20,249 nucleotides of DNA. Source: an uncultured Candidatus Saccharibacteria bacterium. Lineage in GTDB: Bacteria; Patescibacteria; Saccharimonadia; Saccharimonadales; UBA6022. Below, piece after piece: positions 1 to 5,815 of the stretch. The notes beneath the pieces were generated by a model. The model did no database searches. It saw only the letters and a list, made by a program, of their open reading frames with translations, and was not told where the DNA came from. Location: contig CAMPKW010000017.1 in NCBI GenBank assembly GCA_946887425.1, positions 1 through 20,249 of the forward strand, read 5' to 3'. The translations under genes and the position numbers were made by a program. The stretch's first letter is position 1. The number at the start of each line of letters is the position of its first letter.

Positions 1-48
1 AAAAAGCCAGCTGCAAAGAAGCCTGCTACTAAAAAAGCTGACAAGTAA
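1..48 (+). CDS. C-terminal tail of a Lys/Ala/Pro-rich protein (partial)
   Basis: The first 16 codons are open in frame 1 and read as a Lys/Ala/Pro repeat (KKPAAKKPATKKADK) ending in TAA at 46-48. Such basic tails are common on DNA-binding proteins (HU/histone-like, topoisomerase I) and on ribosomal proteins, but too little is present to choose. A strong terminator follows 14 nt later, which supports this being the true gene end. MscL in this window carries a similar Lys/Ala/Pro-rich tail at its N-terminus. Confidence 0.75.
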   Translation, partial: KKPAAKKPATKKADK

Positions 49-62
49 TACTGTCGCCAAAT

Positions 63-94
63 AAAAAATACGCCGGAGTGTCGGCGTATTTTTT
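63..94. terminator. Bidirectional intrinsic terminator
   Basis: A perfect 13-bp inverted repeat (63-75 and 82-94) with a 6-nt loop has a GC core flanked by A6 and T6, so it works on both strands. It lies between the plus-strand partial gene ending at 48 and the minus-strand pilin ending at 111. Confidence 0.93.
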
Positions 95-110
95 ATTTAT
101 CATGCACACT

Positions 111-614
111 TTACGGAACATCATGTGTCCAGATATCTAACGTCGATGTGCTGTAGACTTGGTCGCATATCTTATCGAGCTGATTATTACTACTGAGCGA
201 AGAGTTGGTCAGTTCATGCACCTGCTGACTACCCCCGGAGGAATAAAGGTATAACGCATCACCATTTTTAAACCCCGTGACCACCGGATTCCACGCAACG
301 AATGCATATCCGTTTGCATCACCGCAAATAGCATAGCTTTTCGCATCAGTCCGCGTCGCTTCATATAGTCCGGCTTTCTTTAATATGATGGAAAAATCAG
401 CTGCTGACGTGGGACCACGATCATTCTCAACCCTAAACGTATGAGCCGCTTGGGCTACCGAACGCATTTCCGACTGTGCAATGGCAACCCTGGCGCGCTG
501 CTGAATACCGTTGTATGCAACGACCGAGATCGCGGCTAAAATCCCGATAATGACAATAATTATAAGCAGCTCGACGATCGTGAAACCCCTCTTCTTTTGA
601 ATCGCCCACCCCAT
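111..614 (-). CDS. Type IV pilin-like protein, class III signal peptide (167 aa)
   Basis: The N-terminus is a short basic leader (MGWAIQKKRG) followed by the prepilin-peptidase site G/FTIVELL, with Phe+1 and Glu+5, and then a hydrophobic helix of about 20 residues ending near AYNGIQQRAR. The rest is a short globular head with two cysteines (AICGD and DKICD) that could form a disulfide. The family is exported, cleaved by PilD and assembled into pilus fibres. Whether this is the major subunit or a minor or adhesive pilin cannot be told. It starts 10 nt after the holA stop, so it is probably co-transcribed with holA. A weak TAGGGCG about 7 nt before the ATG may be its ribosome-binding site, and I see no -10 element at this start. 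The transcript ends at the 63-94 terminator. Confidence 0.88.
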   Translation of the reverse strand: MGWAIQKKRGFTIVELLIIIVIIGILAAISVVAYNGIQQRARVAIAQSEMRSVAQAAHTFRVENDRGPTSAADFSIILKKAGLYEATRTDAKSYAICGDANGYAFVAWNPVVTGFKNGDALYLYSSGGSQQVHELTNSSLSSNNQLDKICDQVYSTSTLDIWTHDVP

Positions 615-624
615 ATACTTCGCC

Positions 625-1539
625 CTACCGCCCTATGTTCGCCACTTTCATAAGCGCCCGTTCAATCAGCAACCACGGCTCAGCTGCTGACGTTTTCATA
701 GCCTTGTCAGCTTCAGCAAAGGCCGCTACAACCCTCGAGCCACCCGAACCACCAAGCTTTTTGACATAAGAGCCAAGTTTAGAGACAGCATACGGATGCG
801 CCCCAATATCCTTTGCAATATCAGCGCTAGGCTTGTCACCGAGTGCAAGCGCCAATAGTTGTACCGCTTGTCCAGTAAGTAAGCCGAACACACGGTACGG
901 GTCCTCTGTAAGCTCAAGGGTGGAAATCATCTGCCTCACGCCCTTCAGATCACCCCGAAGTGCCGTTTCAAACAGATTAAATACATTCTCCGTCGGGCTT
1001 AACTCAATGACGTCTTGAATGATCTCGGGTGTCACCTCATCGAGTACAGACAGCTTCTCAAGGGCACGGTATATCGCCCACTGATCTACACCAACTCGCA
1101 TAACCACTAAGCGAGCATTTGCAGCATCCAAAGCTAGGCCGAGCGTCTTTGCTTCAGATTGAGCCCATTTTTGAGCTAGCGCACCGTCGCGCTCGCCCCA
1201 TACTTTAAACTCTTCAACGCGCGCGGCTTTTTGAAGATCTTTATAGGTTCTGGTTCGCTTGTCAGGCTTTGGTTCGACAAGTATCAGATGTACATCATCG
1301 GACACCCTCTCCAGCCAGTCGCCAAGCACCGGCCAGATGGCTTTATTTTCCGATAGCGCCTTTATCACCACTAGTCGATGCGGTGCAAACAACGTGCCAC
1401 CCATTACAAGATCGGGTAACTGCTTCAATTCGAGCTCATTTCCATCAATCCGCTCGACGTTACCTTCAAAAGCATCCACAATCTTCTGTAGCGCGCGTTC
1501 AAGCTCAAAGCTATTTTCTCCGGTAAGTAGCGTTATCAT
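625..1539 (-). CDS. holA: DNA polymerase III delta subunit (clamp loader, HolA)
   Basis: This 304-aa protein begins MITLLTGENSFELERAL and matches the HolA pattern: an AAA+-like N-terminal domain without a working P-loop, the stretch LVVIKALSENKAIWPVL followed by the LILVEPKPDKRTRTYKDL region, and a helical C-terminal domain (VFNLFETALRGDLKGVRQMI, DPYRVFGLLTGQAVQLLAL). Delta opens the beta sliding clamp as part of the gamma/tau complex. It is slightly shorter than the E. coli protein (about 340 aa). It follows fpg by 6 nt, and a -10-like TAGAAT lies 8 nt before the ATG, so an internal promoter is possible in addition to read-through. Confidence 0.9.
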   Translation of the reverse strand: MITLLTGENSFELERALQKIVDAFEGNVERIDGNELELKQLPDLVMGGTLFAPHRLVVIKALSENKAIWPVLGDWLERVSDDVHLILVEPKPDKRTRTYKDLQKAARVEEFKVWGERDGALAQKWAQSEAKTLGLALDAANARLVVMRVGVDQWAIYRALEKLSVLDEVTPEIIQDVIELSPTENVFNLFETALRGDLKGVRQMISTLELTEDPYRVFGLLTGQAVQLLALALGDKPSADIAKDIGAHPYAVSKLGSYVKKLGGSGGSRVVAAFAEADKAMKTSAAEPWLLIERALMKVANIGR

Positions 1540-1553
1540 CTCTTACTATTCTA
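1537..1553 (-). promoter_or_regulatory. Candidate -10 (TAGAAT) for holA, near-leaderless
   Basis: TAGAAT (1548-1553, minus strand) ends 8 nt before the holA ATG and straddles the fpg stop codon. No good -35 or TGn is visible, so this is one of the weaker members of the set. Confidence 0.4.
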
Positions 1554-2412
1554 CCTGACAAACTGGACAAATATGCGTTCCGCGGCCAGCTGCCTTGAAT
1601 TTAATAATCTCAGCACCACAGCGCGGACACGCCAGGCCTTCGCGCCGGAAGACGCGTGCAAAATCCATATAGCTCCCCCGCTTACCCTCGGCGTTGACAT
1701 AGTTTTTGTCAGTGCTACCGCCTTTTTCAATTGCCAGATTCATCACTTGACGCAACTCCGTATAAAGAAGTTCAAACTCCATCGGTGTAATCGCACCGAC
1801 TAAGCGCTTGGGGTGAACTTTGGCGCCCCACAAGCTTTCATCGGCGTAGATATTACCAACACCCGCCACGACTGACTGATCGAGTAGGGCTGCCTTAATG
1901 CTCGTTTTTGCCCGACGAGAAAAACGCGCCGCAAACTCTTCGGCTGTAAAGTCATCTTCAAGCGGCTCGGGGCCAACTTTTTGCATGAACGGCATATCAA
2001 CCACTTCCATCGTCGGCACTAGCTTCATCCAGCCGAATTTGCGCTGATCGTTAAAGTAGAGCTTTGCCCCATCCATAAATTCAAGTGTTACTCGTGTTGA
2101 GCGATCTGGCAGCTCGCCGATCAAGCTTTCATTCGGGTGACCCGCACCAAACGTCTCCTCTCCCCGAAATACCAACTGCCCTGTCATCTTCAGGTGAATG
2201 ACAAGCGTATAATCTGTCGACAAGTCAATGAGCAGCACCTTGGCACGACGACGCACATCCAGTATCGTCGCATTTATTAAAAAAAGCCGTACGTCATGCT
2301 CACTATTAGGAAATGACTTGGGTGTATCATGCACCTGGCTGCGAATTTGACGGCCGATAATCAGCTGGTGGAGGCCGCGGCGCACCGTCTCGACTTCAGG
2401 TAGCTCAGGCAT
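1546..2412 (-). CDS. mutM: Formamidopyrimidine-DNA glycosylase (Fpg/MutM)
   Basis: This is a bifunctional base-excision glycosylase/AP lyase that removes 8-oxoguanine and formamidopyrimidines. The start must be the ATG at 2412, giving MPELPEVETVRRGL, because the amine of Pro2 (exposed after Met removal) is the catalytic nucleophile and Glu3 is the second catalytic residue. A longer in-frame reading from 2460 would bury Pro2. Other visible landmarks are K58 in RRRAKVL, the helix-two-turn-helix segment QSVVAGVGNIYADESLW, and a C-terminal zinc finger with C262, C265, C282 and C285. R277 lies in GRGTHICPVC. Length 288 aa is normal. The start overlaps the end of the upstream HAD-like gene by 8 nt (ATGCCTGA), a translational-coupling arrangement. 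Confidence 0.96.
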   Translation of the reverse strand: MPELPEVETVRRGLHQLIIGRQIRSQVHDTPKSFPNSEHDVRLFLINATILDVRRRAKVLLIDLSTDYTLVIHLKMTGQLVFRGEETFGAGHPNESLIGELPDRSTRVTLEFMDGAKLYFNDQRKFGWMKLVPTMEVVDMPFMQKVGPEPLEDDFTAEEFAARFSRRAKTSIKAALLDQSVVAGVGNIYADESLWGAKVHPKRLVGAITPMEFELLYTELRQVMNLAIEKGGSTDKNYVNAEGKRGSYMDFARVFRREGLACPRCGAEIIKFKAAGRGTHICPVCQVE

Positions 2413-2983
2413 TGCTGCCCGCCCGCACATGCTCATCAATAGCTCGTTTCGCCTGCTCAACTGTCGAGTAGACTACACCCTTCATGCCAGCCTGTCGTGC
2501 CCCTTCAACGTTCACCAGTAGATCATCGATCATGATACATTCTTCGGGCAAAACACCAAGCTTGAGAGCAGTGAGTGCAAAAATATCAGGGTTTGGTTTC
2601 GTCATGCCAATATCGCTCGACAACACCACCGCATCAAACAGTTCAGCCTGCTCGAGCGGGCTAAACAGGCCGTCCATCACGTCGCTACCGACATTGCTCA
2701 ATAGGCCAATCTTATAATCGGACTTCATGCTTTTTAGGTAATCCACCAGTAGCTCGTTGCGAATATGCTGCTTTGTCGTAATCGCTTCCAACTCAGCCGA
2801 GCTCATACCCATAATCTCACTCGCTTTATCAAAGTATTCCTGACGTGAAATATACCCATAATCCGAACTCATACTGAGGTCGTTGAGCTCTTGGCGACGA
2901 TCGGATGGCAGGAGCTGGCGCAAATGCCCAAGGCTACCATGGTAAAGTACGCCGAAACAATCAAAAATAAGGGCACGTATCAT
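2405..2983 (-). CDS. HAD-superfamily hydrolase, subclass IA-like (192 aa)
   Basis: HAD motifs are in order: motif I FDCFGVLY with nucleophile Asp8, motif II LLSNVGS, motif III Lys in IGMTKPNPDIF, and motif IV MIDDLLVNVEGA. The usual second aspartate of motif I (the general acid/base of phosphatases) is Phe10 here, as also happens in haloacid dehalogenases and some other HAD proteins, so phosphatase activity should not be assumed. The substrate is unknown. It is the first gene of the run HAD-fpg-holA-pilin. The ATG lies 6 nt after a perfect TATAAT, so its mRNA is probably leaderless. Confidence 0.88.
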   Translation of the reverse strand: MIRALIFDCFGVLYHGSLGHLRQLLPSDRRQELNDLSMSSDYGYISRQEYFDKASEIMGMSSAELEAITTKQHIRNELLVDYLKSMKSDYKIGLLSNVGSDVMDGLFSPLEQAELFDAVVLSSDIGMTKPNPDIFALTALKLGVLPEECIMIDDLLVNVEGARQAGMKGVVYSTVEQAKRAIDEHVRAGSNA

Positions 2984-2992
2984 GCCCTTATT
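2966..2992. repeat. 10-bp perfect inverted repeat across the HAD start codon
   Basis: The arms are 2966-2975 and 2983-2992 (aataagggca and its complement) with a 7-nt loop. The repeat covers the end of the -10 box, the start site and the first codons of the HAD-like gene. It could be an operator or an RNA hairpin on transcripts that start further upstream. Confidence 0.6.
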
Positions 2993-2995
2993 ATA
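2981..2995 (-). promoter_or_regulatory. Leaderless promoter for the HAD-like gene
   Basis: A consensus TATAAT (2990-2995, minus strand) is followed by exactly 6 nt and the ATG (2981-2983), which places the expected transcription start at or next to the start codon. No recognisable -35 is present and the bases before the -10 are GGG. A weak GG-rich segment cannot act as a Shine-Dalgarno if transcription starts at the ATG. Confidence 0.65.
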
Positions 2996-3010
2996 CCCCG
3001 TTTAACCCAT

Positions 3011-3613
3011 TTAAAGGCGGACTGAACGAATCAGTGCGTCACCCTCAGGAATTTGTCCGACAAAGAGGTTTTTAAGTTGAGTCGTACTTGCTTCGAGCGA
3101 ACCCTTGGAGCCGCTACATGTTGAGGTCCAGAGGCGCTTTACTGCCTGGCCCGCCCTCACCGTCTCAAATTCATATACCGTACCCGTGGCGCAGATACCT
3201 CGTGTATCATCCTTGTCGCCCTCAAAAGCAGTGCCCTTCATTGCATTGGCACGATCAAGCGCATGAACAAACTCATCGTAGGCCTTGGTGTTATTGTCGA
3301 ATGATTTCATCTCGATAGTAGTCTGAAGATAGCCTCCGTATGTGGTTGCTGTGCGGCTTGATGGACTCACGGCAATACGATAAGAGCGGAAATTCTCATC
3401 GGCCACAATCGGACCGCGTACCGTCATCCGAACCGAACGATCAACACCCGTATTAAGCAGTGCCTCGCGTCCAACGTCAGCATTCGGTTGAGTATTGTTA
3501 CTTCCGCCTCTAAACACCGATTGGCCAAGCGACACAATGGCAGAAATGGCAATAATAATGATGATCACCACTAGAGCGATGGGAATAATTTTAGTAAGTT
3601 TACCTCGTTGCAT
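3011..3613 (-). CDS. Membrane-anchored protein of unknown function (200 aa)
   Basis: I do not recognise a family. The N-terminus is a short basic stretch (MQRGKLTK) then a strongly hydrophobic segment at about residues 9-32 (IIPIALVVIIIIIAISAIVS), consistent with a single N-in membrane anchor or uncleaved signal. The remainder is soluble and probably extracytoplasmic, with two cysteines (GICATG and TSTCSGS) that could pair. It has its own promoter, the best in the window, which places the ATG 6 nt after the -10. It may be a cell-surface protein, by inference from topology only. Confidence 0.75.
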   Translation of the reverse strand: MQRGKLTKIIPIALVVIIIIIAISAIVSLGQSVFRGGSNNTQPNADVGREALLNTGVDRSVRMTVRGPIVADENFRSYRIAVSPSSRTATTYGGYLQTTIEMKSFDNNTKAYDEFVHALDRANAMKGTAFEGDKDDTRGICATGTVYEFETVRAGQAVKRLWTSTCSGSKGSLEASTTQLKNLFVGQIPEGDALIRSVRL

Positions 3614-3648
3614 GGCACAATTTTATCATTTTTATGATAAAAAGTCAA
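3611..3648 (-). promoter_or_regulatory. Complete sigma70-type leaderless promoter of the 200-aa membrane protein
   Basis: On the minus strand a -35 TTGACT (3643-3648), a 17-nt spacer, -10 TAAAAT (3620-3625), 6 nt and the ATG (3611-3613) follow in order. Both hexamers are five of six to consensus and the spacer is optimal, so the transcription start should coincide with the ATG. Confidence 0.82.
3621..3642. repeat. 9-bp inverted repeat filling the promoter spacer
   Basis: ttttatcat (3621-3629) and atgataaaa (3634-3642) are perfect complements separated by 4 nt. They fill most of the spacer between -35 and -10 and overlap the -10 box. The repeat is purely AT-rich in its arms, so it is more operator-like than terminator-like. 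Confidence 0.6.
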
Positions 3649-3660
3649 TGAGCAACAGAT

Positions 3661-4173
3661 CTATAGCGCCCAAGCAGCCCAAGGTGCAGTAGTGTTCGCC
3701 GAGTCATAGCCTACCGAGCCATACGTACCAGACCAAGTAGGTAAGCCAATGAGCTCACAAGTAGTAGATCCATATAAAGTAGTGGCATGCTCGGATACGC
3801 CACCACCACTTATATATTTATATTGCTTGCCTGAACGAGTACGAGCAGATAGTGCAAATTGATTAGTATCAACATTCCTACAAAAATAAAGATTATTTTG
3901 GGTTGTTTGGTAGGATGATTTTGAAATCTTTATACCCATAGCTGCGGTAGGCATTGGATAGACACCCGATGCCGCGCTTTCGGTCGCGATCTTCTTTGCA
4001 AATGCGTTTAGGTCACTCTGTACAGCTGTGTTGTGCGCCCTATCTTGAATGCCGTTATACGCCACAATCGTAATGGCTGCGAGAATTCCAACGATAACGA
4101 TAACAATAAGCAGCTCAACAATCGTAAACCCAGCACGGGTGTGTCGTAGTTGGTTTTTCCCATCTATAGCCAT
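3661..4173 (-). CDS. Type IV pilin-like protein (170 aa)
   Basis: The leader is MAIDGKNQLRHTRAG, followed by FTIVELLIVIVIVGILAA and AYNGIQDRAHN, giving Glu+5 and the standard pilin helix. The head has two cysteines (YFCRNV and TTCELIG) near the C-terminus, a spacing typical of a pilin D-region disulfide loop. An upstream in-frame GTG at 4197 is rejected because a TATACT promoter lies inside that extension. The ATG at 4173 is 10 nt after the -10. It lies between dut and the membrane-anchored unknown, with no pilus assembly gene nearby. Confidence 0.88.
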   Translation of the reverse strand: MAIDGKNQLRHTRAGFTIVELLIVIVIVGILAAITIVAYNGIQDRAHNTAVQSDLNAFAKKIATESAASGVYPMPTAAMGIKISKSSYQTTQNNLYFCRNVDTNQFALSARTRSGKQYKYISGGGVSEHATTLYGSTTCELIGLPTWSGTYGSVGYDSANTTAPWAAWAL

Positions 4174-4212
4174 AAGTACTTTCAGTATATCGTTCACCTG
4201 AAACTAAAACAA
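4171..4212 (-). promoter_or_regulatory. Promoter of the 4173 pilin, overlapping the dut terminator
   Basis: On the minus strand -35 TTGTTT (4207-4212), a 17-nt spacer and -10 TATACT (4184-4189) precede the ATG by 10 nt, giving a predicted leader of about 3-4 nt. The -35 coincides with the start of the T-rich tract of the dut terminator. Confidence 0.6.
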
Positions 4213-4226
4213 GCGCCCTACGGCGC
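4201..4226 (-). terminator. Probable terminator of dut
   Basis: A GC stem (4222-4226 with 4213-4217, 4-nt loop containing the dut stop codon) is followed on the minus strand by a T-rich tract TTGTTTTAGTTT (4201-4212). The stem is short (5 bp), so strength is uncertain. Confidence 0.5.
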
Positions 4227-4673
4227 GGCCACTACAGTACCCGTACTGCCAAACCCACCAATACCACGGTCGGTTTCATCAAGCGACGAAACAACCTGCC
4301 AATCGGCCTTATCATATCGAGCTATCACCATCTGAGCAATTCGCATGCCCGGCTCGATCACAAATGACTCACTGCCAAGATTAATCACCAATGCACCAAC
4401 CTCGCCGCGATAATCACTATCGATCGTCCCTACGCCGTTGACTATGGTGACACCATGTTTACTACTCAAGCCGCTACGAGCTCGTATTTGCGCCTCATAT
4501 CCTTCCGGCAATGCTACTGCGATACCAGTGGGAACAACCGCGCGCTCAAGAGGACCAAGTGTTAGCGGACTGTCTAGTCGGGCGTGCAGATCCATACCAG
4601 CCGATCCTGTCGTTTGGTAGGCTGGCAACTGAGCATCATCGTGTAGTAAGGTAACTTGAATATTCACGTTCAT
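4218..4673 (-). CDS. dut: dUTP diphosphatase (dUTPase)
   Basis: This enzyme hydrolyses dUTP to dUMP and pyrophosphate, preventing uracil incorporation and feeding dTMP synthesis. All five motifs of the trimeric family are present in 151 aa: GSAGMDLHA (about 23-31), RSGLSSKHGV (66-75), GTIDSDYRGEV (82-92, with catalytic Asp85), RIAQM (111-115) and the P-loop-like RGIGGFGSTG (136-145) that closes over the nucleotide. Length is normal. The ATG is 6 nt after an extended -10 candidate and no Shine-Dalgarno is visible. Confidence 0.97.
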   Translation of the reverse strand: MNVNIQVTLLHDDAQLPAYQTTGSAGMDLHARLDSPLTLGPLERAVVPTGIAVALPEGYEAQIRARSGLSSKHGVTIVNGVGTIDSDYRGEVGALVINLGSESFVIEPGMRIAQMVIARYDKADWQVVSSLDETDRGIGGFGSTGTVVAAP

Positions 4674-4688
4674 ATATTAACAGTAGCA
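4671..4688 (-). promoter_or_regulatory. Candidate extended -10 for dut, leaderless
   Basis: TGC plus TACTGT (4680-4688, minus strand) ends 6 nt before the ATG. The hexamer is only a partial match to TATAAT, but the TGn extension and the 6-nt distance match the better examples in this window. Confidence 0.4.
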
Positions 4689-4707
4689 TGCTTAACGGTT
4701 CATGTCG

Positions 4708-5736
4708 CTATGCGGCAATGCGTGAATGGAGCCTATGATCAAGAACAACCCCCCGATCACCAAGTTGCATACCAGCAGCATGCGCCAAGCCGCTAAATAG
4801 CGATCGCTCCCGATCCAACTCGCCGATAGGACGAAGGGTTTCGAAGGTTGACGTTAAACCCTCGGGCTTAAAATGCAGCGCCCCTCTGCTCGAATAAAGA
4901 ATCTTCGCTAAGCTTTGTCTAGCGGCGTCGTCTAAAGCTTGTTGGTAGAGTGGTGCAAATAAGTTCTTCGAGTCAAGATCAACTCCACCACTAAGCACGG
5001 ATAACTTGCGCGGTTGCAGTGTAACCATTTCGTCAAATCCATGAGGGTTCATGGCACTTGGCGTAACAACCGTTTCATTTTCAGCGTAGTAGCGCTTAAC
5101 TTCTCGCGTTAATACATTCATCCCTAGTATCAGTTGGCGCTGCTCGCGTGTTGTCGCTTCGGGATCGCGCGTTTCGCGAATATGAAGGATATTGCCCGAT
5201 GCCGTATACGCATTAAGAACACCGACATCATAGTCAAACTGTATATCAAATGGTGACTCATTATGACTAGGGCTCATTTCCTTAAACCAGCCTAGATGAT
5301 CGGAGTGGCCCAGGTAGTCGCATTTCATATCATCAAAAAAAGCCGCACTCTCCAAAGAAGTCGTCACCGCGAGGGCCGCAGGCGAAAATTCATTCCCCTC
5401 CTGCCTGAATTTTTCAAGGTCATGCTCAAGACGAGCGCGAAACTTCTCATCTTCATCAACATCATCACGATCCCAAACATGCAACTCTCTTTTTGTGTGC
5501 CCGGGATTCTTAGCGTAGCGATCGCGCACTGCCCGCTCCGCCTCTCGACAACGATCAATGAACGCATAGTATTGCTCCTGTTCATACGCTTGGCGAGCCT
5601 TCTCTTCAGCCTCCCATGCCAAGTACATTCGTAGCTTATACTGCTCTTCCGTTTCCACGACCGGCTCACGCTCTTCGGCTATCTCCACTAGGGTGCCCTT
5701 ATTTATACCGCTTGCTTCCGGATAGACTTCGCTCAT
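4708..5736 (-). CDS. Hypothetical soluble protein (342 aa), unrecognised
   Basis: I do not recognise this protein. There is no signal peptide or membrane segment. Residues about 25-120 are highly charged and Glu/Arg-rich (AWEAEEKARQAYEQEQYYAF, FRARLEHDLEKFRQ) and probably form long helices or a coiled coil. The C-terminal two-thirds is more ordinary, with mixed hydrophobic content (SLAKILYSSRGALHFKPEG, LFSGLAHAAGMQLGDRG). The ORF is long, ends cleanly 34 nt before the dut start and has sense codons consistent with its neighbours, so it is a real gene. It lies 79 nt downstream of polA, so it may belong to the polA transcript or use its own promoter. An AGGA about 12 nt before the ATG is the only Shine-Dalgarno candidate. 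Confidence 0.8.
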   Translation of the reverse strand: MSEVYPEASGINKGTLVEIAEEREPVVETEEQYKLRMYLAWEAEEKARQAYEQEQYYAFIDRCREAERAVRDRYAKNPGHTKRELHVWDRDDVDEDEKFRARLEHDLEKFRQEGNEFSPAALAVTTSLESAAFFDDMKCDYLGHSDHLGWFKEMSPSHNESPFDIQFDYDVGVLNAYTASGNILHIRETRDPEATTREQRQLILGMNVLTREVKRYYAENETVVTPSAMNPHGFDEMVTLQPRKLSVLSGGVDLDSKNLFAPLYQQALDDAARQSLAKILYSSRGALHFKPEGLTSTFETLRPIGELDRERSLFSGLAHAAGMQLGDRGVVLDHRLHSRIAA

Positions 5737-5815
5737 GAATTGTAGTTTTCCTGCCCAATTAGTTAAGTGCTTTCAATATGCGCCTAATAGACAGGAAAAG
5801 CAATGGTAGTTTCTA

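Noticed and set aside
2413..2460. Upstream extension of fpg starting MSRRNELLMSM
   Set aside because: It would place the catalytic N-terminal proline inside the chain. The true start is 2412.
5746..5799. Inverted repeat TTTTCCTG / CAGGAAAA between polA and the 342-aa gene
   Set aside because: 8-bp arms with a 38-nt loop and no T-run; likely coincidental.
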